A stretch of 64,000 bases of DNA from DAISJI01 sp964559835 (GCA_964559835.1 CAZLJE010000011.1:62001-126000); one strand, 5' to 3'. Shown: positions 51,051-60,417, counted from the first letter of the stretch. The notes: generated by a model from the letters alone, not told the origin. Made by a program: numbers and translations.

Positions 51051-53246
51051 TTACGTCTTTACCGTTCCACTCGGCACCAGCGGCAGGGCCCTCAGCCTTG
51101 TTCCCGTCGCGGCGAAGATTGCATTGGCAACCGCGGGAGCAAGCGCGCAGATCGGCGCCTCGCCCGAACCAACGGACGGCAGGTCCTTGCGATCGAGGAT
51201 CACGACTTCGATCTGCGGCAGGTCGCGGAAGCGCGGGACGCGATAGTCGTTCATGTGCGGGTTGAGGATCTTGCCGGCATTGAACTGGATGGCCTCGAAC
51301 AGGGCACCGCCGATACCCATGACGATCGCGCCCTCCACCTGGTTGCGTATGCCATTGGGATTGACGACGGCGCCGGCCTCGAACGCCTCGACGACGCGGC
51401 GGATACGCACCATCGGCTCAATGTCCACCTCGACACAGGCAGCGTAGAACCCGCCCTTCTCGGTGCCGCACGCCATACCGATGCCGCGCGTTGCGGTGCT
51501 CCTCTCGCGCGTCCATTGGAATTTTTCCGCGGCCGCTTGCAGCACGGCGCGCACGCGTTCGTTGGTCAGGTTCTTTAACCGGAACGCCAGCGGGTCCACG
51601 CCGATCGCATTCGCCAGTTCGTCCATGTGCGACTCGCGCGCGAAGTTGTTGGCGGTCGCGGCCAGTGCGCGATACGAGCCCTGGCGCAGCGGCGACTTCA
51701 CAGGATGGAACTGCGCGTTCTTGTTGGCGATGTTGTACTGCGGCTCGATGCCCGCGGGGCCGGAGTTGTAGTTGTGGAAGTCCCAGGCGACGATCGCGCC
51801 GTCGCGGGTGACGCCGCTGCGGACCTCGATCACGCCCGCGGGACGGAAGTACGCCCAACTGAATTCTTCCTGGCGCGTCCATACCAGCTTCACCGGTTTT
51901 CCAGCGGCGCGCGCCAGGTGCGCGGCTTCGACGGCGGCGTCGCCGGTATGCTTGCCGCCATATGCGGAGCCGGTGTCAGGCACGATGACGCGCACCTTGT
52001 CGGTCGAGATGCGGAACGCGTCGGCGAGTTCGTCGCGTACGGCAAACGGACGCTGCGTGCCCGTCCAGACCGTGAGCTTGTCGCCGTCCCATTCGGCGAC
52101 GGCGGCGCGCGGCTCCAGTGGTGTGTGCGCGATGTACTGGACGGTGTAGGTGCGCTGGAGTTTTACCGGCGCCGAGGCCAGCGCTTTCTCGACGTCCCCG
52201 GCCTGGTCGCCAGCGCGTGGGGCGGGACGGGTTTCACCGCCACCGGCCGGATCGGCATGTTGTTTGAGGTAGTCGAAGAGGTTCGCGTTCGACGGCCCCT
52301 CCGGCATCTTCCAGGTGGCCTGAATCGCCTTCACGGCGCGTTCGGCGGTCGGCGGATCGGGCGCGGCGACGCCGACGAAGTTGCCGTCACTGACCACCTT
52401 CACTCCTGGAATGGCTTCCGCTGCTTTCGTATCGACGGAGTTAATCTCGGCGCCGTAGGCCGGTGGCCGCAGGATCTTGCCGAACATCATGCCCGGACGG
52501 ACGAGGTCCGATGTGTACTGATGCTTGCCGGTGACGAACGCGCGTCCATCCACCTTCGGGACCACCGTGCCCGCAATGGTCCATTCCGTCGGCGGCGTCT
52601 CCACCGGGGTCCCCAGCGTGCCCGGTTTTGGCACGCTGGGGTGGTCGGGCGGATCGCCTTCGATGATCTGCGTCAGCTTTTCTCCGCGCGTCAGTTCGCC
52701 ATACGTCATGGAACGATTCGAGGATGGATCGGTGACGCGCCCATCTTTCGCCACCAGCTTTGACCGATCGGCGTTCCATTGCTTCGCCGCCGTGTCGAGC
52801 AGCAGTTCGCGCGCGGTCGCGGCGACGTCGCGCAGGATGGGCGCCATGCGCGGCGTGGTCTGGCTCCCGAAGGTGCCGGCGTCCCAGGGGACGAGGTCGG
52901 TGTCACCCATGAGCATCGTGATCTGGTCCACGGGCGCGCGCAGCTCTTCCGCCACCGCCTGCGTTAACGACGTGCGGATGTTCTGGCCCATTTCAACTTT
53001 GCCTGTCAGGACCGTGATGCGTCCGTCGGGCGCGATGTGCAGCCAGGAATTCAAATCTTTCGGAAGCTGTTGCTGGCCACCGCGCCGTCCGGATTCCTGC
53101 GCCAATACCGCGGGAGCCGCGGCGCAAACCAGCAGTCCACCGCCGAAGACTTTCAGGAAATCGCGGCGGTCGAGCGAGAACCAGTGCAGGATCCCGCTGA
53201 CCTGATGTTGCTCGAGCTCTAAGAGAAGGTCATCGCGCTCGCTCAT
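51051..53246 (-). CDS. Molybdopterin-binding large subunit, isoquinoline 1-oxidoreductase-like
   Basis: The 731-residue protein of the xanthine dehydrogenase family has a Tat-type signal (RRDFLKVFGGGLLVCAAAPA), so it is exported folded. Molybdenum cofactor-binding motifs appear along the length (LGTPVETPP, GSAYGGKHTGDAAVEAAHLA), and the catalytic Glu is in GSGEAPICALAPA near the C-terminus. The 2Fe-2S subunit is directly upstream with a 4-nt overlap, and there is no FAD subunit, as in isoquinoline and some aldehyde oxidoreductases. AGAAGGAG precedes the ATG. The substrate is probably a heterocycle or aldehyde; the acceptor is unknown. Confidence 0.9.
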   Translation of the reverse strand: MSERDDLLLELEQHQVSGILHWFSLDRRDFLKVFGGGLLVCAAAPAVLAQESGRRGGQQQLPKDLNSWLHIAPDGRITVLTGKVEMGQNIRTSLTQAVAEELRAPVDQITMLMGDTDLVPWDAGTFGSQTTPRMAPILRDVAATARELLLDTAAKQWNADRSKLVAKDGRVTDPSSNRSMTYGELTRGEKLTQIIEGDPPDHPSVPKPGTLGTPVETPPTEWTIAGTVVPKVDGRAFVTGKHQYTSDLVRPGMMFGKILRPPAYGAEINSVDTKAAEAIPGVKVVSDGNFVGVAAPDPPTAERAVKAIQATWKMPEGPSNANLFDYLKQHADPAGGGETRPAPRAGDQAGDVEKALASAPVKLQRTYTVQYIAHTPLEPRAAVAEWDGDKLTVWTGTQRPFAVRDELADAFRISTDKVRVIVPDTGSAYGGKHTGDAAVEAAHLARAAGKPVKLVWTRQEEFSWAYFRPAGVIEVRSGVTRDGAIVAWDFHNYNSGPAGIEPQYNIANKNAQFHPVKSPLRQGSYRALAATANNFARESHMDELANAIGVDPLAFRLKNLTNERVRAVLQAAAEKFQWTRERSTATRGIGMACGTEKGGFYAACVEVDIEPMVRIRRVVEAFEAGAVVNPNGIRNQVEGAIVMGIGGALFEAIQFNAGKILNPHMNDYRVPRFRDLPQIEVVILDRKDLPSVGSGEAPICALAPAVANAIFAATGTRLRALPLVPSGTVKT

Positions 53247-53707
53247 GACTGGCTCCTTCTGGGTAGCGCATGACGGACTGCGGCAAGGATGCGCGGGTAC
53301 GTCCCGCAGCGGCAGACGTTCCCGTTCATCTGGCGGATGATCTCGTCATCGGTGGGGCTCGGGACGGCGCTCAGCAGCCCGACCGCCGACATGATCATGC
53401 CCGACGTGCAATAAGCGCACTGGAACGCTTCGTGGTCCAGAAACGCCTGCTGCACCGGGTGCAGATTTCCGTTCTGCTCCAGACCTTCGATGGTGGTGAT
53501 CTTCTTGCCGACGGCCTGCGACACCGGCGTCCGGCAGGAGCGCGCCGGACGGCCGTCGAGCAGCACGGTGCAGGCGCCGCACTGGCCTTCGCCGCAGCCG
53601 TACTTGGTGCCGGTCATTTGGAGGTAGTTGCGGAGCACGGAAAGAAGCGGTTCGTCGGGCGGCGCGTCCACCTGCCGCTCGCTGCCGTTAACGTTCAAGA
53701 CCAACAC
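53243..53707 (-). CDS. 2Fe-2S subunit of the molybdenum hydroxylase
   Basis: The 154-residue protein has an N-terminal plant-type ferredoxin domain with CGEGQCGAC and a further Cys, and a C-terminal helical 2Fe-2S domain with FQCAYCTSG and NVCRCGTYPR. It carries electrons from the molybdenum centre. It has no signal peptide and may be exported with the Tat-bearing large subunit. Its stop overlaps the large-subunit start (ATGA). Confidence 0.94.
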   Translation of the reverse strand: MLVLNVNGSERQVDAPPDEPLLSVLRNYLQMTGTKYGCGEGQCGACTVLLDGRPARSCRTPVSQAVGKKITTIEGLEQNGNLHPVQQAFLDHEAFQCAYCTSGMIMSAVGLLSAVPSPTDDEIIRQMNGNVCRCGTYPRILAAVRHALPRRSQS

Positions 53708-53877
53708 GCTGCACCCCCTTTGCGAGGCGAACTAATGATTTTATCGCGTCACGCTGAACGGTAACGCATGCGTCTCGTCTGCCACTCCGCGACGCCCGTG
53801 GCAGGCGAGACGCCCGCGTTGCGTTCCGAGCTGAGGCAACCGAGTGAGCGATTCCGACCTCAGCACCGTTTGTGAAG

Positions 53878-55323
53878 ATGCGGTTCCAAGCATCGTGGCT
53901 GTTGCTCATCGTGGTGGCGATCACCGTCGCGCCTGCACAGCAGCTGACACCGAAACGCGCCCTGCCTCTCAAGCACTTTCCCGACTCGCGCCTTAACGCG
54001 GCGGACGGCTTCTATCGTATGCCGACCGGCATCGGCGACGATTACTGGGATGGCAACGACAGCGTCGCGCGCGTTCGTCGTCATATGGAAACAGCACGGC
54101 AACTCGGCGTTAAATATCTGCGCTGCGCCTTCAGTTGGAACGGCATTGAGCACGAACAAGGCGTTTACAAATGGAGATTCTGGGACCAACTGGTCGCGGA
54201 ATCGGAACGGGCGGGAATCCGCTTGATCCCATATGTCGCGTACACGCCCGAATGGGCGGCGCGCAGCCGCGATCAGTACTGGAAACAGCCGCCCCGCGAT
54301 GCGGCCCTCTATGCAGCGTTCATGGAAAAGGTCGCCGCCCGTTATCGCGGACAGATCCTGTCCTGGGAGCTGTGGAACGAGCCGGACATCCAGGATTACT
54401 GGCTGGGCAGCCGCGAGGAGTACGCCGAGTTGGTACGGCAGGCGGCGGTCAGTGTGCGGCGCGCGGATCCGGCGGCGGTCATTGTTTTGGGTGGGATGAG
54501 CCGCGGGCCTTCCGAATTCCTGCAACGGTTGCTGCGCGAGGACCGCGTTGCGGAATACGTCGATGTCATCGCGATGCATGCCTACCCTGAGTCATGGGAC
54601 CCGGAACGAGCCGAAGCGATCTACATCAACTGGGTACGCCAGATGAGCGAGCTGATCACCAGCAGCGGTATTGGCGCCGATTTCTGGCTGAACGAGATTG
54701 GTTATCCCGATTACCGGTACCGCGCGAATCAGGCATCCAAGTACGGCGGTGACGTGTACTACGCTTACGAACACACGCCGGCCTATCAAGGAGTGTTCCT
54801 GTTCAAGTCGTTCGTGATGGCGGAGCGCGGGCCCGCATCGCTCGCAGCCTGGTACCGGATCGACGACTTCCCCAGGACCGAGCGCAGGCTCGGCGACGAT
54901 TACGTCCACTACCACCTCGGGGTTGTCGACGTGGCCCACCAGCCGAAGCCCGCCTTCCGTGCGTTCCAGTTTTTCAATCGGTTATTCGCTGAGGCGGTGC
55001 GAACGGTGGAGCCGGCTGCGGCTCCGTCGAAGAATTCTCAAGCGGTGGTGAACGTGTTTCGGCGCCAGACTGGTGGCTTCATAGTGGCGGCGTGGCTGCG
55101 CTCATCCGAAAAAGGGGAGACCAGCGACCGCAGCGGCATGGCGGCGGACCGTCGCGCAGAAACCCTAACTGTCCCACTTCCATGCCCAACCGCCTCTCAG
55201 CTTCGCGTATACGACGTGTTCGGACACACGCATGAATCGGCCGCGAAACTGGACAGGGGCGAACTGACACACGTGCCACTGCGCGGCAGCAACGTGTTTG
55301 TCGCAACCGTGCAGTGCCGATAA
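53878..55323 (+). CDS. Secreted clan GH-A-like glycoside hydrolase
   Basis: The 481-residue protein has a signal peptide (MRFQASWLLLIVVAITVAPAQ) and a TIM barrel with ELWNEPDI (acid/base E168) and FWLNEIGYPD (nucleophile E273), the pair of Glu expected in GH-A retaining enzymes such as GH39/GH5/GH42. The C-terminal region (about 360-481) is a small beta domain. The GTG at 53872, two codons earlier, is also in frame; ATG 53878 is preferred but neither has a clear ribosome-binding site. Substrate is not predictable. Confidence 0.82.
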   Translation: MRFQASWLLLIVVAITVAPAQQLTPKRALPLKHFPDSRLNAADGFYRMPTGIGDDYWDGNDSVARVRRHMETARQLGVKYLRCAFSWNGIEHEQGVYKWRFWDQLVAESERAGIRLIPYVAYTPEWAARSRDQYWKQPPRDAALYAAFMEKVAARYRGQILSWELWNEPDIQDYWLGSREEYAELVRQAAVSVRRADPAAVIVLGGMSRGPSEFLQRLLREDRVAEYVDVIAMHAYPESWDPERAEAIYINWVRQMSELITSSGIGADFWLNEIGYPDYRYRANQASKYGGDVYYAYEHTPAYQGVFLFKSFVMAERGPASLAAWYRIDDFPRTERRLGDDYVHYHLGVVDVAHQPKPAFRAFQFFNRLFAEAVRTVEPAAAPSKNSQAVVNVFRRQTGGFIVAAWLRSSEKGETSDRSGMAADRRAETLTVPLPCPTASQLRVYDVFGHTHESAAKLDRGELTHVPLRGSNVFVATVQCR

Positions 55324-55664
55324 GCACTCAGTAGGAGCCGGCTTACTTCAATCAGTAGCGCTCGAGCAGCTCTCGCAATCGAGGATCGGAGCGAAGCGGG
55401 TGGGTTTGCGCGCCAGGTAGATCAAATATTCGCAGCTCCACAGCCTGTTTTGTTTTCAGCGCGGACGCCAGTATGTGATTGCTGTCACGTTGTTCTGCGA
55501 AACCGTAGGTCGTAGGTCATACGTTGGAAAAGAAAAACCACGGATTTGCACCGATGAACGCGGATTCAAAATGGTTCTTTCATATCCGTGCTGATCCGTG
55601 AAAATCCGTGGTGAATTGTTGTTGATCCCTTCCGCCCTACGTCCTACGACCTACGCCCGACGGC
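55324..55664. other. Non-coding region between glycoside hydrolase and hemerythrin genes
   Basis: About 340 nt with no supported gene. The first 170 nt hold nothing I recognise. The rest is the nested repeat at 55504-55656. Confidence 0.6.
55504..55656. repeat. Nested inverted array: heptad outer arms, decamer inner arms
   Basis: Outer left words CGTAGGT twice plus CATACGT (55504-55524), and outer right words CCTACGT, CCTACGA and CCTACGC (55636-55656), are complementary. Inner left CACGGATTTG-type decamers (55539-55568) face inner right ATCCGTGnnn decamers (55584-55613). Two different words are nested in one palindrome. Confidence 0.85.
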
Positions 55665-56234
55665 TCAGGCAGCGTCGATGCCGCGGCGCTGCTTCATTTC
55701 CGCATGGATGGCCTTCAAGTCGTCGGGAGTAAGCCGCGCCCGGATCAGCGGGAACACGATTTCTTCTTCGAGAGCAAGATGCTCATGCCAGAGTTCCTGT
55801 AGGAGGGCGGCGTCGGAACGCAGTTCCGCGGCTTCCGACGGCAGCTTCTCCGGATGTTCCTTCACCTCGGCCCAACGAGGAACCAGCCGGGCAACTACCT
55901 CGTCAATGGGCCCGTGCTGGTCCACCATCGCCTGGAGCGACTCGCGCTCTCGCACGTCGGTCAAGTTGCGTCGCAGACGCGGATAGACGGATTCGTTTTC
56001 GTCGGCTTCATGCAACGGCAACGCGACGCAGTAGTACCGATGCACCGCTTCCGCTGCATTCGCGATTTCGGCTGCTGCACTTCGATCCGCTTCCGCAAGT
56101 CGGACGGCGATTGCGGTGAAATGCCGGATGCGATTGTGACACGCCAGCAACATGTCGACGGCGTCCTGCTCGAGAGCCGGCGCCGATGTAACTTTGATAT
56201 CGGTGATCATTAATGGCATTCTAGCGCTTTTCAT
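55665..56234 (-). CDS. Hemerythrin-like (HHE) domain protein
   Basis: The 189-residue helical protein has the di-iron ligand pattern: H in ACHNRIRHF, H/E in LPLHEADENESVYP, H in VDQHGPID, and H/E in ELWHEHLALEEEIVFP. Such proteins bind O2 or NO, or protect iron-sulfur proteins. Several Met codons lie close (56234, 56219, 56210) and no ribosome-binding site separates them, so the start could be up to eight residues later. It is isolated, with a repeat on its 3' side and the cold-shock promoter on the other. Confidence 0.88.
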   Translation of the reverse strand: MKSARMPLMITDIKVTSAPALEQDAVDMLLACHNRIRHFTAIAVRLAEADRSAAAEIANAAEAVHRYYCVALPLHEADENESVYPRLRRNLTDVRERESLQAMVDQHGPIDEVVARLVPRWAEVKEHPEKLPSEAAELRSDAALLQELWHEHLALEEEIVFPLIRARLTPDDLKAIHAEMKQRRGIDAA

Positions 56235-56292
56235 AACGCCAACGTAAGTTGTTGATTACAAGGGACTATGCAGAAGTAAAGAACGAGAGTAG

Positions 56293-56321
56293 TTCCGTTT
56301 TAGGGCGATTTCCGGTATGAT
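56293..56321 (+). promoter_or_regulatory. Candidate promoter of the cold-shock gene
   Basis: TTCCGT (56293-56298) and TATGAT (56316-56321), 17 nt apart, would give a 5' untranslated region of about 110 nt before the ATG at 56441. Long leaders are typical of cold-shock mRNAs. Confidence 0.45.
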
Positions 56322-56440
56322 TTAGCTGCGTTGTTTTGAAACGGTTCGAGAGCAGTTCCCGCCAAAGTGCGTTCCCTGTCTCTAAAGCCCCGATTCAAAT
56401 ACACGTAACACCGAAGAAAGAAGAAGGAAACAGCTACATC

Positions 56441-56641
56441 ATGGAACAAGGTACAGTGAAGTGGTTCAATGACGCGAAAGGTTATGGCTTCATCAGCCGC
56501 CAGAACGGCGAGGACGTGTTCGTCCACTACTCGGCGATCCAGTCCGGTGGCTTCCGCAGCTTGCAGGAAGGTCAGGCCGTTCAGTTCAATGTCGTCAAGG
56601 GACCCAAGGGCTGGCAGGCAGAGAACGTTCAACCTCTCTAA
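56441..56641 (+). CDS. Cold-shock domain protein (CspA family)
   Basis: The 66-residue OB-fold protein has RNP1 KGYGFIS and RNP2 DVFVHYSAI, the nucleic-acid-binding motifs of Csp proteins, which act as RNA chaperones. The start at ATG 56441 gives the exact family length; AAGGA lies upstream at about 13 nt. It has a long leader and a terminator follows closely. Confidence 0.96.
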   Translation: MEQGTVKWFNDAKGYGFISRQNGEDVFVHYSAIQSGGFRSLQEGQAVQFNVVKGPKGWQAENVQPL

Positions 56642-56676
56642 GGCGAGAGGGTAACAACGCAATCTGAATTTGTGAG

Positions 56677-56709
56677 AAAGGGGTGGCTTCGGTCATCCCT
56701 TTTTGTTTT
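56677..56709 (+). terminator. Rho-independent terminator of the cold-shock gene
   Basis: AAAGGGGTGGC (56677-56687) pairs with GTCATCCCTTT (56692-56702) using two G-T pairs around a TTCG tetraloop, followed by TTTTGTTTTT. Confidence 0.85.
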
Positions 56710-56916
56710 TCGCGATGGTTGACATTTTGGTTGACTGCATTGCCCGAATGCAGCAAAGTTCACAGTCGATGTGCAGGATCTTGCGACTCGACAGCCTCAG
56801 ACCTGTGCATTGTCGTGTGTAAGTAACTCATTCTTCAGCATAGAATGTCCACCGCCTATTGGACTCTGGTGTGCTGATTGAAGATGGGTTTGTCCGCAAG
56901 TCCGGGGGGAAGACAG

Positions 56917-57519
56917 ATGAGAATGCGCTCGGCAGTATTAATGATCGCAATAATGGCGTGTGCAGTGTCCGCGTTCGCGGGACCAACCATTATCATCGGC
57001 GACCCCGCGTGTTCTTCCTGGGACAACAGCGCGGGTCCGATCCAGTCGGTTAGCAACCTGAACAACTTTAGCTTTACCACCAACTCTATTGGTGGGGGCT
57101 ACTTCGGGTTCTGTAACAACACGGGATCGCAATGGACGACCGTGGATTTCAAGTTCCTGTCGTCGACGCTACCGACGATCTTCTGCAACAGCGATATCTA
57201 TTTGACCTGCGACGTGACCCCGATCACGGGCGGATACGATATCAAGTTCTCCGATCCCAAGAATCCGAGCAGCAACTCCGACCCCGGCGGCATACCGGAC
57301 GGCCACTATCTGGCTATCAATATGAATAGTCCCAGTGCAACCTGCACACCCACCGCAACTAACCCGTGTAATGGGAATGGCGGGGATTGGCCTCCCTTAC
57401 TTACGGTTTACGGTGGCACGAACCAGGACGCGACCATTCCGACTCCGGAGCCGGCAGCGATCATCTTGGTTGGCACGGGTCTGGTCGCACTGCGCCAGTA
57501 CCGCCGTCGTCGTAAGTAG
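56917..57519 (+). CDS. PEP-CTERM sorting-domain protein
   Basis: The 200-residue exported protein has a signal peptide (VLMIAIMACAVSAFAG) and a C-terminal PTPEPAAIILVGTGLVAL-RQYRRRRK tail: Pro-Glu-Pro motif, TM helix and Arg cluster, the exosortase sorting signal. The middle is Asn/Ser/Thr/Gly-rich with several Cys and no recognised fold. ATG 56917 is preferred, with GGGGGAAG upstream; the frame opens earlier at 56878. It needs an exosortase (not in this window) and likely ends up in exopolysaccharide or surface matrix. Confidence 0.85.
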   Translation: MRMRSAVLMIAIMACAVSAFAGPTIIIGDPACSSWDNSAGPIQSVSNLNNFSFTTNSIGGGYFGFCNNTGSQWTTVDFKFLSSTLPTIFCNSDIYLTCDVTPITGGYDIKFSDPKNPSSNSDPGGIPDGHYLAINMNSPSATCTPTATNPCNGNGGDWPPLLTVYGGTNQDATIPTPEPAAIILVGTGLVALRQYRRRRK

Positions 57520-57540
57520 TGGAAGACGCGCAAAGGGTCA

Positions 57541-57564
57541 AAAGGCCGCCTCTGGGCGGCCTTT
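57541..57564. terminator. Bidirectional terminator
   Basis: AAAGGCCGCC (57541-57550) and GGCGGCCTTT (57555-57564) form a perfect 10-bp stem with a TCTG loop, between the convergent PEP-CTERM and kinase genes. A T-rich tail (CTTATT) follows on the plus strand. Confidence 0.85.
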
Positions 57565-57585
57565 CTTATTGACTGCAGCGCAGCT

Positions 57586-60417
57586 CTATTTTTTCGAGTT
57601 GTACTGCTCAATCAATTTCTGGAATTCGGGGTTGGATCGTAAGCCGGTCAGATCGGGATCGTTGGCAACTTCTCGAACCGGATATCCCCTGTCGAAGGCG
57701 GTTTTGAAGCCGGAGAGCGCCGCGCTGGTGTTGCCTGACATGCTCTCGACGAGTGCTTCCATATAAATAAAATTCACTTCGTTCGGCGCGATCGCGCGGG
57801 CCCGATGCATGTAATTCCGGGCCGTCTTCGAATCGCCCTTCTTCGCATAATAAGAAGCGAGGCTGCTCATGACTTGAGCATTGCGCGGGTCCGTCTGCAG
57901 CGTTTTCACCGCCAGCGCGATGGCGCGATCATAGGTCTTGTCGGCCTTTTCCTTTTGGCCTGACCATCGGTAGGAATCGGCCAGATTGCCCACGGCCTCC
58001 TGCTGATTGGGTGCGATTTCCACGGCCTTTTCGTAAGCCTGCACGGCTTCCGGATAATTCTTCAGGTAAAAGTAGATGGTGCCGACATTGTTGTAGGCTT
58101 GGAATGTCGGAGAGACTGCGATCGATTTGTTGTAGCTCTGGATCGCGTCGTCCCACTTACTTTGCTTGTAATAGACGTTGCCGATGTTCAGGAATCCGAG
58201 GCCGTTATTGGGCGCCAGTTCGGTCACTTTCCGGTAGGCGGCAAGCGCGTCGTCATTGCGGCCAAAGCGAAGGTACGCGCCGCCAAGAGCGTTGTAGTTG
58301 TACCAGTAATACGGATTGATTTCTGTCGCCTTGCGGTACGCCTTGACCGCATCGTCCTGTTTCCCGGCCGCGCGATAGGCATCGCCGAGGCGTCGATAGC
58401 CTTCATCCGAGTTGGGCGCGAGCTGAAGCGCACGGTTCAGCTCTGAGATCGCTTCCGCACTCTTGCCGGTCGCCGTGTACACCGAACCCAAAGCGAAATG
58501 GACCTCGGGAAGATTGTCGGCCAGGTTTTGTGCCTGTTGGGCGGCGCCGAGCGCCTTCTGCGCCCAGACCGCATCCTTCGTGTTGGTATACATGCGCATG
58601 CTCGCATCCGAAATACCCGTGTACGCGAGCGCAAACGCCGGATCTCGCTGGATCGCCTGTTCGTAGAACTTGACAGCGGCCGTCACCGCCTCGGCGTCCA
58701 CTTCGCCGTGCATCGCATTACGCCCTTTTAGATAAAGGTCGTACGCATCGACGTTTTCAGTGGGGTGCGCCGCCGTGCGCGCAAGTTCTTCGGTCGTCGT
58801 TTTTACCGACAAAGCCGTAACCACTTTGCTGTAGGCGTTATCTTCAAGCGTCAGCAGGTCCTGCTTCATGCCCGAGAATTCCTGCGACGACAGGCGCTTG
58901 CCGGATGCGGCATCATCCAGGTTCAGGACCATCCGGATCTTGTCGCCCTCTCCCTGGATGTTTCCGGAGATGATCAAGGTCGCGCCCAGTGCTTTCGCGG
59001 CTTCAGCGATCGGTGTGTCCGGCTTGATCTTCGCCACCGCGCTCGGCGGCGCAACCTGCACATCTTTCAACTGGAAGAGTTTGGCCGTCAGCGCGTCGGT
59101 GATGCCGTCGCCGATATAGCCGATAGCAGCGGCGTCCCCGATGATCCGTAACGGCAGCACGGCGATGTGCTTAGTCGCGACGACCTCGGCAGCGCCCGGA
59201 CCTTTGCTGCCGAAGATACGGTGGCGAACGCTGGGAACCGCCAGCGAAACTGCCCCTACTATCAAGACGATCGCGACGGCGATCAGCAGCCCGAGGTTGG
59301 CTGCGGGCATCTCGGATTCGACGCGGCGGATGTCGATCGCAATCGCGCCTGATTTTGTCTTCGCCGGTGCGAGTTGGTGCTGAAGGTCGGCTAACAGGTC
59401 GGTGGCATTCTGGTAGCGATTGTCTGGATACCGCTCCAAACACTTCATCACCACGCGGTTGATCCAATCCGGCAACTCGGGATTGAGCGTCTTCGGACTT
59501 TTCGGCGTCTCGTTCACCCGCTTGTACATCAGCTGGATGGTCGAATCGGCGTGGAAGGGCACGTCGCCCGTCAGCATCTCGTAAAGGATCAGCCCCAGCG
59601 CATAAATGTCGACGCGGTGATCGATGCCGCGACCCTCGACCTGCTCGGGCGCCATGTAGCGTGGAGTGCCGAGGAATTCGCCGCTGCGGGAAAGACCGGC
59701 ATCCGCCTCGAGCGATTTCGCCAATCCGAAGTCGGTGACGTACACCTGCTCGTTCTTGTCGAGGAGAATGTTCTGCGGCTTGAAGTCGCGGTGGACAACG
59801 CCCTCGGCGTGCGCCGCCTCCAGCGCGGAACACATTTGCTTCGCCAGCTTCACCGCGCGGTCGACCGGCAGCTTGCCGTTGTCGGCGAGGAGCTGGTGCA
59901 GGTCCTGCCCCTCGACGTATGCCATCGAGATGAATTTCACGCCGTTGGCGTCACCCAGGTCGTGAATGCGCAGGATGTTCTTGTGCGAGACCTTGCTCGC
60001 CAGCAGCAGTTCCTGCTTGAAACGCGCCGAGACGTTCGCATCCATCGCCAGGCCGGGGCGGATCAACTTGAGCGCGACGTCGCGGTCCAGTTCCATGTCA
60101 TGCGCTTTGTAAACGGCGCCCATGCCGCCCTCGCCGAGCATGCGCTGGATCTTGTAGCGCGGGCCGAAGTTGACTTCGTCGCCGGCAGGTCCCGGTCCCA
60201 TCACCGCCCAAGGCCCGGCGGTCGCCATGTCGGCCATGGACGGGGTCGGCGGTATGAGGGCTGGCGCGGGAGCGGCGGCTGCTCCTCCGCTGGGAATAGG
60301 AGCGGGCACAATTCCGGCGAAGGTCTCACTGTCGCCGCCAAGTGCGAGGCTGATGCCGCAGCGCGCGCACTTGCCGGCGGCATCGGAATTCTGTGTACCG
60401 CACCTTGGGCAGATCAT
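57586..60417 (-). CDS. Ser/Thr protein kinase with zinc ribbon, TM, FlgO/TolB-like domain and TPR repeats
   Basis: From ATG 60417 the protein has 943 residues. It starts with a zinc ribbon (CPRCGTQNSDAAGKCARCG). The Hanks-type kinase domain (about 88-350) has GEGGMGAV, ATP Lys K117, HRDFKPQN (D211) and DFG (D229). A TM helix (LLIAVAIVLIVGAVSLAV) leads to an extracytoplasmic FlgO/TolB-like domain (IAVLPLRIIGD...GATLIISGNIQG), then about ten TPRs. The architecture is common in Acidobacteriota as an environmental sensor. An earlier in-frame TTG (60438) would add seven residues. Confidence 0.93.
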   Translation of the reverse strand: MICPRCGTQNSDAAGKCARCGISLALGGDSETFAGIVPAPIPSGGAAAAPAPALIPPTPSMADMATAGPWAVMGPGPAGDEVNFGPRYKIQRMLGEGGMGAVYKAHDMELDRDVALKLIRPGLAMDANVSARFKQELLLASKVSHKNILRIHDLGDANGVKFISMAYVEGQDLHQLLADNGKLPVDRAVKLAKQMCSALEAAHAEGVVHRDFKPQNILLDKNEQVYVTDFGLAKSLEADAGLSRSGEFLGTPRYMAPEQVEGRGIDHRVDIYALGLILYEMLTGDVPFHADSTIQLMYKRVNETPKSPKTLNPELPDWINRVVMKCLERYPDNRYQNATDLLADLQHQLAPAKTKSGAIAIDIRRVESEMPAANLGLLIAVAIVLIVGAVSLAVPSVRHRIFGSKGPGAAEVVATKHIAVLPLRIIGDAAAIGYIGDGITDALTAKLFQLKDVQVAPPSAVAKIKPDTPIAEAAKALGATLIISGNIQGEGDKIRMVLNLDDAASGKRLSSQEFSGMKQDLLTLEDNAYSKVVTALSVKTTTEELARTAAHPTENVDAYDLYLKGRNAMHGEVDAEAVTAAVKFYEQAIQRDPAFALAYTGISDASMRMYTNTKDAVWAQKALGAAQQAQNLADNLPEVHFALGSVYTATGKSAEAISELNRALQLAPNSDEGYRRLGDAYRAAGKQDDAVKAYRKATEINPYYWYNYNALGGAYLRFGRNDDALAAYRKVTELAPNNGLGFLNIGNVYYKQSKWDDAIQSYNKSIAVSPTFQAYNNVGTIYFYLKNYPEAVQAYEKAVEIAPNQQEAVGNLADSYRWSGQKEKADKTYDRAIALAVKTLQTDPRNAQVMSSLASYYAKKGDSKTARNYMHRARAIAPNEVNFIYMEALVESMSGNTSAALSGFKTAFDRGYPVREVANDPDLTGLRSNPEFQKLIEQYNSKK

